In this document: in pieces, positions 9,007 through 21,169 of the stretch | How the letters are laid out: each line of letters begins with the position of its first letter | How positions within the stretch are numbered: the first letter of the stretch is position 1 | Origin: Chlorobiota bacterium | GTDB lineage: Bacteria > Bacteroidota > Ignavibacteria > OLB7 | Reading direction: 5' to 3' | DNA: 64,000 nt | Assembly: GCA_028287785.1 (NCBI GenBank) | Contig: JAQBOZ010000018.1 | Location: 1-64,000, forward strand | The notes under the pieces: model-generated | The model's database searches: none | The model's input: the letters and a program-made list of their open reading frames with translations, nothing else | What the model was told of the DNA's origin: nothing | Made by a program: the position numbers and the translations under genes

Positions 9007-9525
9007 GTGCAACGCGTACTCCCCCCGGATCAGTTTATCGATCAATGCCGGCTCCTCCGTCGCGACGGGAAGCGGATCGTATTCACAAACGGATGTTTCG
9101 ATCTGCTCCACGCGGGGCATGTGACATACCTGGAGGAAGCCGCGGCGATGGGGGATGCGCTGGTCATCGGAATCAACAGCGACAGTTCCATCACCGGAAT
9201 CAAGGGCCCGCTGCGGCCGATTCTCCCGGAGCAGGACCGGGCGGCTATCATCGCCGCGCTCCGTTCCGTTACCCTGGTGACGATCTTCCCGGAGGAGACT
9301 CCGTATGAGCTGATCCGCGCGATCGAGCCGGATGTGCTTGTCAAGGGGGGGGATTACGATCCCGATGCCGTCAGCGGCCCGCGGTATATCGTTGGCTCGG
9401 ATATTGTTCGTTTGCATGATGGTCAGGTGCGTGTGATCGATATCGTGGAGGGGCGTTCCACGACCAATATCATCGCCCGCGTGCTGGCCGCCCATGCTCC
9501 GGAGGATACCGGCTCACGGCTCTGA
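9007..9525 (+). CDS. hldC: D-glycero-beta-D-manno-heptose 1-phosphate adenylyltransferase
   Basis: 172 residues, GTG start at 9007. Nucleotidyltransferase that forms ADP-heptose from heptose 1-phosphate and ATP. Cytidylyltransferase-like motifs are present: FTNGCFDLLHAGHVTYLEEA (HxGH), KGGDYDPDAV, and RSTTNII near the C-terminus (the family's xSTTxxI). Together with hldA it supplies the heptose donor for the lipopolysaccharide core. It probably belongs to one transcription unit with hldA despite the intervening palindrome. Confidence 0.93.
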   Translation: MQRVLPPDQFIDQCRLLRRDGKRIVFTNGCFDLLHAGHVTYLEEAAAMGDALVIGINSDSSITGIKGPLRPILPEQDRAAIIAALRSVTLVTIFPEETPYELIRAIEPDVLVKGGDYDPDAVSGPRYIVGSDIVRLHDGQVRVIDIVEGRSTTNIIARVLAAHAPEDTGSRL

Positions 9526-9607
9526 ATCCGGCGCAGTTTTCACGATTGTTTATCGTATTTTTTCGATGCGTCAGTAAACTTCGATCTGCATCCACACTCT
9601 GTCCGGT

Positions 9608-12600
9608 ATGATCCGCACGATCAACAACATCGCACGCTTTGTCGCGCGCTTTCTGGTGTTCGCCTTTACGGGCGTTGCCTTTTTGAGCGCGCTTCTTATT
9701 GCGCTCACGCAGGTGGATTCGGTGCGGAAATGGGGCCTGGAAAAGGCGATGACCGCACTCAATGGCTCGCTCCAGGGTCGCGTCGAAGTAGGGTCGATCA
9801 CAGGCAACCTTATCACCGGGCTTGAACTGCACGACGTACGCGTCATTGCCGACAGCACCACGGTGGTCGCCGCCCCGGATATCGAGCTTCGCTATCAGCT
9901 CAGCCCTATCTTCAAGGAGAAGAAGATCAAGGCGGTGGTGGTCCTTCACGAGCCGGTGATCAACCTGATCAGGAATGCGAAGGACAGCGTCTGGAACTTC
10001 GCGCGGATAACCAAGCCCACGCCGATCACCTCCGACACAACGAGAAAGACCCCCTTCCCCTATACAATCGATCTCAGCTCGCTGGAGATCGTCGACGCCA
10101 CGGTGGCATTCCACGATCTGACGCAGAAGAAGCAGTTCGACACCGTCGCCAGAAGCGTCAATTATTCCTATCTCGATCTCTCCCGGTTCAACCTCTCGGC
10201 GCAGGCCCATATCGAGCCGACCACGCAGTCGATGGCGATTCAGAACCTCTACTTCCTCCTCCCCCAGCCCGACATCCGCGTGATCGATCTCTCCGGCAAC
10301 GTATCGCTGGATACCACCGGCGCCACCGTGGAGGGGCTGCATCTGGAAACCGATCGATCGCTCCTCAATATCACCGCCCGGCTGGACTCGCTGAATGTCT
10401 TCGCGTCCACCACATCCGGGCCCGATGGATGGCATAACTATCCGGTCAAGCTGAACCTGGATGGGCCACGGGTTTCCACGCTGGAGCTCAGGCGATTGCT
10501 GCCGGAGCTGAACTTTATGAACGGCACCCCCTCGATCAACCTGGTGGCGGAGGGAACGTTCGGCAACATCACGATCAACAAGCTCCTGCTGGGCCTTACC
10601 ACGTCCAAGCTCGCGATCGCCGGCAAGCTGCGGAATCTGGATCATCCGGACAGCCTCTATATCGACGCGCGCCTTACCAATTCCAGGGTCACGTATGACG
10701 ATATCCCTCTCTATCTCCCCGGCCTCCACATCCCCGACCTCCGCTATCTGGGGCTGGTGGAACTGGCATCCGGGGCGTTCGTGGGATATCCTCAGAACTT
10801 CACGACCGCCATCGACGCGCGGACGGCGATAGGAAGCGTACGCGGCGGGGCGCGGCTGGACTTCCGCGGATCGATCCCGAAGTACGATGCCGATCTGGCA
10901 CTTGTCCATGTCAACGCCGGGCCGATCCTCAAGGATAAGAGCTACGCAAGCGATTTCAACGGCCATGTCGTGACCAGCGGCATCGGCGTGCGGCCGGTTG
11001 ACGTCAACGCCAAGTTTCTCCTGGTCTCCGAGTCATCCTCCATTGGCGGGCGGAGCTACCGGAAGCTGATCACCAACGGATCGGTTCAGGATAATGGGTT
11101 CGTGAAGGTCGATACGCTTCTGGCCGCATGGGGACCAAAGGCGGGCGTTGACGAAAAGGGAATCCTGGCGAGCGCCCCGGCCAACGTCGATGAGTTCATG
11201 CGGACCAACCTGAAATCGATCGTTGAACATCGGGCGGTTCCGACATCGGCGGAGCAGGCGTTGATGGCGAGCAATCCATCCATCGGTCTTGGCGGATGGC
11301 TCGACATGCGGAACTCGAAAACACCGCGCTACAGCGTGGCGGCGCACGGCCATCGATTCGCGCTGGCCGATGTCCTCCCCGGCCAGTCCCCCACACGGTT
11401 CACATTTACAACGCGCGTCAGCGGAAGCAGCTTCGATCCGGACCAGATGCAGGGCGTCGCCGATCTCTCCGTGGAGGACGCGGAGCTTTCAGGCGGCAGG
11501 AAGTTCACGCCATTCAACGCTCACGTCAAGCTGGCCCGTCCCAGCGCGACCGAGCGGAACCTGGAGCTTCTCTCTGATCTGGTCAACCTCCATCTGACCG
11601 GCGAATGGGATTTCAAGACGGTGATCTCCGGCGTTGCGGACGGGGTGAGCGGGCTTGTGGATTACATCAGCAGGAAGACGAGCCACAAGGTGGAAAACCT
11701 CCTGATGTATGAAAATCGCCCGTTCGGCGACAGGGTGAACGCCACGTACGATCTGACCATCATGAACCTGGCGCCGCTGGAGATATTCCTGAACGGCGCG
11801 CGGCTGGCCGCGCAGGGGGAACTGCATGGCGATATCAGCGGCAACTCCCAGCTCTTCAGCATCTCCGCGACCGGCGCCCTTCAGAACTTCTTCTACCAGC
11901 AGGGGGCAGACAGCCTCCGTCTGACCGCCATGCAGCTTCAGATCGATCTGCGGAATATCGCGCCGGGACGCATCGATTATATCACCAGCGCCGATGTCTC
12001 CATCCGGACCGACTCCACGGCCAACTACAATGGAACGGTCTTCAATGCCCCGCGATTCTCGGCAAGCCTGGAAGGGGGACAGTTCCGCGTGCGTGGCGCC
12101 ACGGCGATCAACGACCAGATCTCGCTGGCGCTGGATGGCGGCATCAACACAACCGATCCCGAAGGCTACCGGCTCAGAATGGATACCGTCATCGTCTCGC
12201 TGGCAAATGGCGTCCAGTGGAGAAATGTCGGCACGGTGCAGGCGCTGATCGGCACGGGGGATGTGCATATCGACACGCTGGCGATGCAGCGGAACAACGC
12301 GGAGATCGTAAGCGTGACGGGGGGATTGAGCGGGGATAATCTGAAGGATGTTCGCGTCGCGGTGAACCAGGGGTCGATCAAGGACCTGGCCGGGTTCTTC
12401 AAGGGAACGCCGTCGTACGCCACGTTCGCCCAGGCCGGAGGAAGGCTCCGCGATCTGGAGGTGGTCGTCAACGGAACTCTTCAGAAGCCATCCGCCCATG
12501 TCCGCGTGATGATCGACTCGATGAACTACGCCGGTAATTATATCGGCAACCTGGTATTGAACGCCGCCTACAGCGACCTGAATCTGACCGGCGGCGTGAA

Positions 12601-14383
12601 GATCGCCGATATCCGGCTCCCATCCGGCGATACATCCCGCCTGAACGCCGATGTACGGATCAACTCCTTCCCGCTGGACCTGGCCCTGACATCGCACAAG
12701 GACTGGATTCTCCCCGGCAAACCGGTCGATATCCAGGCAATTACCGACAGCCTTCCCCTGGCGATCGCCGCCCCCTTCCTCCCCGGCGTGCAGGTAAAGG
12801 GAGGAACGGCGAACATGAAGTTCAATGTGGTTGGCGATTATCCGAAGATGACGTACTCCGGCATGGGAACGCTCAAGAACGTCAAGGCGCTGGTCGAGGG
12901 AAACAACATCCTCTATTACGCCAATGCCAGGGTGACGTTCAGGGATCAGGTCCTTTCGATCGAGGAGATGACGGTCAGGAACGATCCGCGCGATCTGGTC
13001 GACGGGCGGGCCACGATCAACGGCCATATCAATTTCGATGGCTTTACCCCAACCAATCTCGACCTGACGGTCAGAACCCCGCAGCTCCTTGTGCTGAGCG
13101 ATGCAACCGAGGCGGTCAGCGAAACGCTCTACGGCGATCTGGTGATCTCCAGCGAGACGCTGCAACTGACCGGCCCGCTCGATGCCCCAACCCTGACCGG
13201 AGGGGTGGCGATCGTCAACGGCAGCCTTCAGATGCAGGAGCAGATAGCCGCGGAGAACAGCACGGCCGCCGTCAATTATGTCGATTATGCCACATGGCTC
13301 CGCCAGCTCGATTCCGCCAACCCGTACGGCCCCCCGCTTCCGGAGGAGCTGGCCGACCAGATGCCACCGAAGGACAGCACGCTCAAAACGGATAGCTCGG
13401 CCAAGCCGGGCTCGCTGCTGGCCGAAAATGTTCGCGTGCAGAACCAGCTTCAGAAGATCGAGGGACAGGTCTTCGCGCCCGAGCTTTCGCTTGCCGATCG
13501 CCTTCAGATGGAGGATCTGCGAATCACGATCCCCGGCCGGCTCTTCTTTACGCTGAACCGGAGCGCCATCGAGCAGCTCCGCGCCGAGCTGGAATCCCCC
13601 GCCGGCATCATCATCAACAGGGGAGCGGACGGGGTGATGAAGCTGGATGGATCGATCGATCTTCAGCAGGGCTCCCGCTATATCTTTATCAAGAGCTTCG
13701 AGGCAACCGGCAACCTGGTCTTCAAGGGGGATCTGGATGAGACGCAGATCGGCATCAACGGCGTCTACAACGGGCGGACCGTCCGCTCGGACAATCAGTC
13801 GATTCAGGAATATCAGGTGATGCTGGCGCTGAGCGGCACGCTGAAGCGACCGGACATCCGGCTGGATTACACGGTGGACGGGCAGCCGCCTTCGCGACCG
13901 GATCAGGACACGCGAAACAGAAACGCCATCTCGCTGCTGGTCTTCGGCCGCACGAGCGATGAGCTTGGCTCCGGCCTTCTCGGCGCGCTCAACCAGTCGG
14001 TGGTGGGCGCCACGGCATCCGCCTTCGCCAGCCGGATCATCACGGCGATCCTCGGCGGCGGCAACACCTATCTCGATGTCGATTTCACCGGCGTGGACAT
14101 CACCGGCCAGCGACGCGATTTCAGCCGCACCAAGCTGACGGTGATCCAGCAGTTCAAACGGGTTCTCCTGCGCTATGGCGGGCAGATCTCCGATCCCGTC
14201 GGCAACGGCACCGCCACGCTCGAAATCCCGCTGGCGGTGATCCTGGATGCCAAGGTGCTCCGGCACTTCGTGCTCGACCTGGAACGGGAGGCGCGGTCCG
14301 CCGATGAGAACAGGCTTCTGCTCCGCAACTCTCAGGAGAGCGAGACCTATCGCCTCAGCCTTCAGTATCGCCACCAGTGGTAG
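9608..14383 (+). CDS. tamB: TamB-like inner-membrane/periplasmic lipid- or protein-transport protein
   Basis: 1591 residues. One N-terminal membrane helix (about 12-38, ARFLVFAFTGVAFLSALLIA) is followed by a very long repetitive beta-structure, as in the AsmA/TamB/YhdP group. The conserved TamB C-terminal domain (DUF490) covers roughly the last 400 residues, with ITIPGRLFFTLNR, GSRYIFIKSFEATGNLVFKG and the final amphipathic strands. TamB-type proteins span the periplasm and are implicated in outer-membrane protein assembly and phospholipid traffic. No tamA/BamA partner lies beside it in this window; the downstream gene is an unrelated acetyltransferase. Confidence 0.88.
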   Translation: MIRTINNIARFVARFLVFAFTGVAFLSALLIALTQVDSVRKWGLEKAMTALNGSLQGRVEVGSITGNLITGLELHDVRVIADSTTVVAAPDIELRYQLSPIFKEKKIKAVVVLHEPVINLIRNAKDSVWNFARITKPTPITSDTTRKTPFPYTIDLSSLEIVDATVAFHDLTQKKQFDTVARSVNYSYLDLSRFNLSAQAHIEPTTQSMAIQNLYFLLPQPDIRVIDLSGNVSLDTTGATVEGLHLETDRSLLNITARLDSLNVFASTTSGPDGWHNYPVKLNLDGPRVSTLELRRLLPELNFMNGTPSINLVAEGTFGNITINKLLLGLTTSKLAIAGKLRNLDHPDSLYIDARLTNSRVTYDDIPLYLPGLHIPDLRYLGLVELASGAFVGYPQNFTTAIDARTAIGSVRGGARLDFRGSIPKYDADLALVHVNAGPILKDKSYASDFNGHVVTSGIGVRPVDVNAKFLLVSESSSIGGRSYRKLITNGSVQDNGFVKVDTLLAAWGPKAGVDEKGILASAPANVDEFMRTNLKSIVEHRAVPTSAEQALMASNPSIGLGGWLDMRNSKTPRYSVAAHGHRFALADVLPGQSPTRFTFTTRVSGSSFDPDQMQGVADLSVEDAELSGGRKFTPFNAHVKLARPSATERNLELLSDLVNLHLTGEWDFKTVISGVADGVSGLVDYISRKTSHKVENLLMYENRPFGDRVNATYDLTIMNLAPLEIFLNGARLAAQGELHGDISGNSQLFSISATGALQNFFYQQGADSLRLTAMQLQIDLRNIAPGRIDYITSADVSIRTDSTANYNGTVFNAPRFSASLEGGQFRVRGATAINDQISLALDGGINTTDPEGYRLRMDTVIVSLANGVQWRNVGTVQALIGTGDVHIDTLAMQRNNAEIVSVTGGLSGDNLKDVRVAVNQGSIKDLAGFFKGTPSYATFAQAGGRLRDLEVVVNGTLQKPSAHVRVMIDSMNYAGNYIGNLVLNAAYSDLNLTGGVKIADIRLPSGDTSRLNADVRINSFPLDLALTSHKDWILPGKPVDIQAITDSLPLAIAAPFLPGVQVKGGTANMKFNVVGDYPKMTYSGMGTLKNVKALVEGNNILYYANARVTFRDQVLSIEEMTVRNDPRDLVDGRATINGHINFDGFTPTNLDLTVRTPQLLVLSDATEAVSETLYGDLVISSETLQLTGPLDAPTLTGGVAIVNGSLQMQEQIAAENSTAAVNYVDYATWLRQLDSANPYGPPLPEELADQMPPKDSTLKTDSSAKPGSLLAENVRVQNQLQKIEGQVFAPELSLADRLQMEDLRITIPGRLFFTLNRSAIEQLRAELESPAGIIINRGADGVMKLDGSIDLQQGSRYIFIKSFEATGNLVFKGDLDETQIGINGVYNGRTVRSDNQSIQEYQVMLALSGTLKRPDIRLDYTVDGQPPSRPDQDTRNRNAISLLVFGRTSDELGSGLLGALNQSVVGATASAFASRIITAILGGGNTYLDVDFTGVDITGQRRDFSRTKLTVIQQFKRVLLRYGGQISDPVGNGTATLEIPLAVILDAKVLRHFVLDLEREARSADENRLLLRNSQESETYRLSLQYRHQW

Positions 14384-14534
14384 GGCGGCGTTCACTCTCC
14401 CTCTCCTCCTATTATATATAACGAGCATTGGGGAATCATGGGATTTCCCCATTTTCGCGTCGCTCCCCTCATCCCGGTCTTCTCGCCGGCCCGTCAACGG
14501 CCGTTCCACGCTCTCACCATTGAATCCTCCTTCG

Positions 14535-15671
14535 ATGAGCATTTCGATCTCTACCGTCCATACCGTCGCGGATCTCAACAGGTTCATCAAGATGGTATGG
14601 CCCCTCTACAAGAACGATCCCATCTGGGTTCCGCCCGTTGTTGCCGACCGGAAGAAGCTGCTGAACCGGAAGAAGAACCCGTTCTACGGGCACGCCGAGA
14701 TGGAGATGTTCCTGGCAACCGACGGCGGCAAGGTGGTTGGCCGGATCGCCGCCATCATCAATCATAACCACAATACCACGTTCAACGACCGGGTCGGCTT
14801 CTTCGGCTTCTTCGAGTCGATCGATAATCAGGAGGCCGCGAACGCCCTGCTGGGGGCGGCGGAGCGCTGGCTGGCTGATCGGGGCATGGATACGATGAGG
14901 GGCCCGTACAACCCATCGATCAACGATGAGATAGGATTGCTGGTGGAGGGGTTCGATAATCCGCCCCAGATTCTGATGACCTACAACCCGCATTATTACA
15001 GCCGGTTAATAGAAGAGTTTGGGTTAAGGAAAGTTAAGGATCTCTACGCCTATCGGCTCACCGCCCAGGGATTTCTGAATCCCAAGCTCGAGAGAGTGCA
15101 GAAGGTGGTCAGGGAACGGGAGAAACTGGTGATCAGACCCTTCAATTTCAGCCCGAAAGAGGCATTTCAGCGCGATGTGCAGATTCTGAAGAACATCTAT
15201 AATGAGGCGTGGGCCCCGAACTGGGGAGCGGTGAAAATGACCGATGAGGAGTTCGACTTCATCGCCAGCGACCTGAAGCAGATCGCCGAGAAGGATTTCG
15301 TGATGATCGCGGAGCGGCGTGGCGAGCCGGTTGGCTTCGCGCTCGGGCTGCCCGATATCAACCAGGCGCTGATTTTCAACAGGAGCGGCGGGCTGGTGGG
15401 CGCGGGGCTGGCGCTATTGCTCAAGAAGAAGAAGATCAACCGCGGCCGAATCCTGATTCTGGGCGTAAAACCGGCCTTTCAGCGGCTCGGCATCGATGCG
15501 GTGCTCTATTATGAACTTGGAATGCGGATGACGCGGGATCACGGATATGTGGAGGGAGAGGCTTCGTGGGTTCTGGAGGATAACGTGATGATGAACCGCG
15601 CGGCCGAAATGATGCACGGCGAAATGTACAAGCGCTACCGCGTGTACGACAAAACGGTTAACAAGAATTAA
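14535..15671 (+). CDS. GNAT-superfamily N-acyltransferase
   Basis: The reading frame is open from 14247 inside tamB, but similarity to acetyltransferases begins at the ATG at 14535 (MSISISTVHTVADLNRFIKM), giving 378 residues. Features are YKNDPIWVPPVVADRKKLLN, NPFYGHAEMEMFLA, VVGRIAAIINHNHN, and a large C-terminal GNAT-like part with PVGFALGLPDINQAL and ILGVKPAFQRLGIDAVLYYE. The arrangement fits a long family of unknown substrate found in many Bacteroidota, often annotated only as GNAT or N-acetyltransferase. It follows tamB by 151 bases on the same strand. Confidence 0.8.
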   Translation: MSISISTVHTVADLNRFIKMVWPLYKNDPIWVPPVVADRKKLLNRKKNPFYGHAEMEMFLATDGGKVVGRIAAIINHNHNTTFNDRVGFFGFFESIDNQEAANALLGAAERWLADRGMDTMRGPYNPSINDEIGLLVEGFDNPPQILMTYNPHYYSRLIEEFGLRKVKDLYAYRLTAQGFLNPKLERVQKVVREREKLVIRPFNFSPKEAFQRDVQILKNIYNEAWAPNWGAVKMTDEEFDFIASDLKQIAEKDFVMIAERRGEPVGFALGLPDINQALIFNRSGGLVGAGLALLLKKKKINRGRILILGVKPAFQRLGIDAVLYYELGMRMTRDHGYVEGEASWVLEDNVMMNRAAEMMHGEMYKRYRVYDKTVNKN

Positions 15672-15694
15672 GCCCCCGGCCTGGGTCCTCAACC

Positions 15695-15702
15695 TATCTT
15701 TG
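15695..15702 (+). promoter_or_regulatory. Possible Bacteroidota-type -7 box upstream of rlpA
   Basis: TATCTTTG fits the TAnnTTTG consensus known for Bacteroidota housekeeping promoters and lies 31 bases before the rlpA start. No convincing -33 TTG was found at the usual distance, so this is tentative. Confidence 0.3.
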
Positions 15703-15733
15703 TCCGCCCTCAGAGAAGACCTGGGGGGAAAGG

Positions 15734-16654
15734 TTGTTGAACACAAAGTCGAGGTATTGTTTGAAGTCGAATCCAACGACAGCTTCCAAGTCACGCCGCA
15801 GCCGCGTCATCGTGGCACTGGTGACCGCAGGGATACTGAGCGCGATCGGAACGGGATCCTATGTAAGCTGGACCGCGAACGCAGGTGAATCCGCTCCAAT
15901 ATTCGATAGCAACCACGGTGCCACAGTTCGGCGCTCGATCGATGTGGACTCGCTCTATACCGCAAAAGCCGAAGAATCCACCCCTACAGACAGTTCTTCC
16001 ATTGCTGAGCTCACCCCGGACAGGACAGTTTCGGGTCGCGTAAGCTGGTACGGGCCGGGCTTCAATGGCCGCCGCACTGCAAATGGGGAACGGTTCGATA
16101 AAAATGAAATGTCAGCCGCTCACAAGACTCTCCCGTTCGGCTCGCTGGTTCGGGTTGTGGATGTCGTATCCGGCAAGGGCGTTCTGGTGCGCGTGAACGA
16201 TCGCGGCCCCTACTGCGGTGGTCGCGTGCTCGATCTCTCCGAGGGAGCCGCCCGCCGCATCGGAATCGCGGGGAAGGGAACCGCCTCGGCACGGCTGGAG
16301 ATCTATCCGATGGAGCATTGCGCCGCTCAGGATGGCGCCACCGCCGGCAGGACGTTCGACAGCGAGGGACGCGGCGTGATGCCGCACGGGTACTCGGTCA
16401 AGGTTGCCGAGCTTGCCGGCTTCGACGAGGCGAGCGTACTCCAGCATACGCTGAATCAGCAGGGATATTCGCAGGTCTATCTCGCCGAGATCCATCGCGA
16501 CGGAAAGGTCCGCTACCAGGTGCTACTGGGCCTGTTCAGCTCCGACCGCCTCTGCGGCACGCTGATCGCCGAAGTCGCCGATCGCTATCCCTCCGCCGAG
16601 ATCATCCACTTCCGCAAGGGAATGCCGATGCGGATGGAGCTGGCAACGAAATAA
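15734..16654 (+). CDS. rlpA: RlpA-like septal ring lytic transglycosylase with C-terminal SPOR-like region
   Basis: 306 residues, TTG start at 15734 preceded by GGGGGGAAAGG, a strong ribosome-binding sequence. A membrane anchor or signal lies at about 24-45 (VIVALVTAGILSAIGTGSYV). The double-psi beta-barrel domain (about 98-185) carries GRVSWYGPGFNGRRTANGER, AAHKTLPFGSLVRV and VNDRGPYCGGRVLDLSEGAA. This is the RlpA catalytic region that cleaves peptidoglycan strands lacking stem peptides. The last 80 residues (HGYSVKVAELAGFDEASVLQ onward) resemble a peptidoglycan-binding SPOR repeat. Followed by a hairpin terminator. Confidence 0.9.
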   Translation: MLNTKSRYCLKSNPTTASKSRRSRVIVALVTAGILSAIGTGSYVSWTANAGESAPIFDSNHGATVRRSIDVDSLYTAKAEESTPTDSSSIAELTPDRTVSGRVSWYGPGFNGRRTANGERFDKNEMSAAHKTLPFGSLVRVVDVVSGKGVLVRVNDRGPYCGGRVLDLSEGAARRIGIAGKGTASARLEIYPMEHCAAQDGATAGRTFDSEGRGVMPHGYSVKVAELAGFDEASVLQHTLNQQGYSQVYLAEIHRDGKVRYQVLLGLFSSDRLCGTLIAEVADRYPSAEIIHFRKGMPMRMELATK

Positions 16655-16694
16655 TCAGCGGGGATTTCCTCCCCGGCAAGATGTTCACTCTGTG

Positions 16695-16730
16695 AAAGCC
16701 CTGGCGCCGTAATGGCTGCCGGGGCTTTTC
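16695..16730 (+). terminator. Intrinsic terminator after rlpA
   Basis: Stem AAAGCCCTGGC / GCCGGGGCTTT with one wobble, ending in TTTT. Confidence 0.7.
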
Positions 16731-16757
16731 CGTTTCAGGGCCCTCCCGAATCGGTAG

Positions 16758-17123
16758 AGACGACAGGAGCGAGGAACTTCAGAAACCGGACCAGCTTCTT
16801 GTGGATGTCCTGCCGGTAATTGTGTTTATGCACAACCTGGGGTACGGCACGACTGTTGTCGCTATAGCTGCGATTGCGCGTTCTATGAAGATCCCGATGC
16901 ACCGTATCCGCACGGCACTCTCGTACATGGGACCTGTGTTGAAGCAGGTAGATCCTATGGCTACAATCAAGGGAAAGGTTGTGTCAAAACGGGCAACGAG
17001 TGCAGCGTCTATACTAACTGGCGTTCCCCTGAAATATTCGCCTCTTCCACTTGCAGAACGATAAACCGCCCCTTATCATCAATAATCGGGCGGTTCTTCC
17101 TCCAGTCAGTTCCTATAAGCTGA
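16758..17123 (+). pseudogene. Start-less cysteine-rich reading frame
   Basis: Between the TAG at 16755 and the TGA at 17121 one plus-strand frame encodes about 121 residues with 11 cysteines, for example SCGCPAGNCVY, DCCRYSCDCAFYEDPDAP and GKGCVKTGNECSVYTNW. Composition and the Cys, Gly and Tyr pattern look like a real small secreted or metal-binding protein. However, the frame has no ATG, GTG or TTG before the cysteine block. An AGGAG lies at 16764. Either the 5' end has been lost or shifted by a frame error, or this is a relic. The family is not recognised. The local GC content is lower than that of neighbouring genes. Confidence 0.35.
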
Positions 17124-17223
17124 AGGAAAACAGCACCCTTCAGGAGATCCCGTTTCGCTTGCCGGCATCCCGGTCGAAGTCCATTTGGAACAGCAGGGGG
17201 ATGGTTTCGTAAACGGCCTCTTC

Positions 17224-17535
17224 CTATTTCCCCGGAACCTTGATCCAGCCGCGGCTGGAGTAATCGGCCAGGGTAAAGGCAAGCAGGATCACAAGCCAGA
17301 CGAACCCCGCCCCCGCCGCCACCCATATCAGCCGGTTGCTGTAGCGGACGTGCATGAAGTAGAGCACCACCAGCACAGCCTTGGTGATCGCGATCGCCAT
17401 TGCCACGTAGATGTTGAACGGGCCAAGCGGTACGAACGCCATCGCCACGGTGACGAACAGCAGGATCATCAGCGTGGCGAACACGATGTAGTACGTCTTC
17501 TTCGGGACGATATGAGGCTCTGAATGCTCGATCAT
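17224..17535 (-). CDS. coxD: Cytochrome c oxidase subunit IV (caa3 type)
   Basis: 103 residues, last gene of the respiratory block. Three hydrophobic helices are visible: YYIVFATLMILLFVTVAMAF, FNIYVAMAIAITKAVLVVLY ending in FMH, and LIWVAAGAGFVWLVILLAF. The VAMAxAxxKAxLVVLYFMHVRYSNRL pattern is typical of the prokaryotic subunit IV family. It starts 55 bases after coxC. Supporting subunit of the oxygen reductase, without cofactors. Confidence 0.85.
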   Translation of the reverse strand: MIEHSEPHIVPKKTYYIVFATLMILLFVTVAMAFVPLGPFNIYVAMAIAITKAVLVVLYFMHVRYSNRLIWVAAGAGFVWLVILLAFTLADYSSRGWIKVPGK

Positions 17536-17590
17536 GACTATCGGAAACTATGGAGAACTGAAAGATGTTTTCCCGGTCGGCGCCCTCGGC

Positions 17591-19942
<2,352 letters not shown>

Positions 19943-19946
<4 letters not shown>

Positions 19947-21034
19947 TTGCTCCCTGACTTTGCGTTGGCGGCCGGCACGTCGGCATGCTGCGCTGTGCCG
20001 CGCGCCTGTTCACCGGTGGCGGTCCCCGGCACGGTTGCGCTCTGCGTCCCTCCCGACTGATTCTTCGCCGGAGCCGCGAGCGACTTGACGTAGACCAGAA
20101 GCTGCATCAGATCCTCCTCGCTGATCCTTCCCTGATAGACCGGCATCACCGGCTCGTAGCCCTCCACGATCTTGGCGCCGGAGCGGAGAATCGACTCGCG
20201 GATATACTGCTCGTCCGCGGTGATGGTCTCCCCGTTCTTCAGCGCCACCTGGGTGCCGAACAGCCCCTTGAGCTGCGGAGCGCGCGTGGCGTCGTCAGCC
20301 ATGTGGCAGCTTGCACATCCCTGCTGCTGGAATATCTTCTCACCCGCCGATGCCATCGATTCGCCGGAGCCCGTGCCGGCATCGCCGGTGGTGCTTCCGC
20401 CGCCCCCCTTGCCGGTGCTCAGCCAGCGCTGATACGATACCGGGTCCATCACCACCACCCGGCCTATCATCCCGGAATGCTGAAGCCCGCAGTACTCGGC
20501 GCAGAAGATGTGATAGGTCCCCGGCTTGTTCGGCTCAAACCAGAGCTGCGTGTAGCGGCCCGGCAGCACATCCTGCTTTACGCGGAACGAGGGGAAGTAG
20601 AGGCTGTGGATCACATCCTCCGATGTCATGATCACCCTGATCGGCTTGCCGACCGGAACATGAAGCTCGTTGATCTCCCGCTGGCCGCCGATATGCTGGA
20701 ACTTCCACATCCACTGCTTGCCGGTGGCGTAGACATCCTCGGCCTGCTTCGGCGCGCGGACGATCGTGAAATAGACGTTCGTCCCCCAGAAGAAGATGAT
20801 CATCACGATCACCAGCGGCACTCCGATCCAGACCGCTTCCATGGTCTTGCTCTCGGACAACGGGTTCGAGCGGTCCACGTTGTTGCCGCGCCGGTACTTG
20901 ATCGCGAAGAAGGCGATCGCGAACGCGATCAACAGCGAGAAGACGATCGTAATCGTCACCAGGAAGAAGTAGAGCGAATCGACGCGACCGGCGACCGTTG
21001 AGGCCTGTTCAGGAAATAAGGGAAAATCCCACAT
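19943..21034 (-). CDS. coxB: Cytochrome c oxidase subunit II fused to cytochrome c (caa3 type)
   Basis: 363 residues. Two N-terminal membrane helices (about 20-45 and 66-90) anchor a CuA domain with ligands in [10 protein letters not shown] and [13 protein letters not shown] Gly/Ser linker ([10 protein letters not shown]) then leads to a cytochrome c domain with the heme site GCASCH (about 246-251) and a distal Met region ([13 protein letters not shown]). The fusion makes this a caa3 oxidase, which can receive electrons directly from alternative complex III. An Ala/Gly/Thr-rich tail ends the protein. First gene of the cox part, 135 bases after SCO. Confidence 0.94.
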
Positions 21035-21169
21035 TGTTCTTTTCGATGTGAGGACCGCGGACGCCGGCTCTTCCGGGGCACCTGCATGCCCGCGAGCAGA
21101 TCGTCACCGGCCCTCGATATCCTTCAGTGATTGCTTCGCTTGTTGATCTCCATGCGCCCCCAGCGCATC

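Noticed and set aside
11489..14590. Long minus-strand open frame of about 1030 codons opposite tamB
   Set aside because: It is a shadow of the GC-rich tamB gene: Arg/Asp/His/Leu-rich composition, no domain pattern and no ribosome-binding site. The same holds for minus-strand frames opposite rpoD (6403-7971) and uvrA (35873-37993).
16801..17064. 87-codon plus-strand frame between rlpA and coxD
   Set aside because: It lies in another frame over the cysteine-rich frame, has no family features and reads through its opposite-phase composition.
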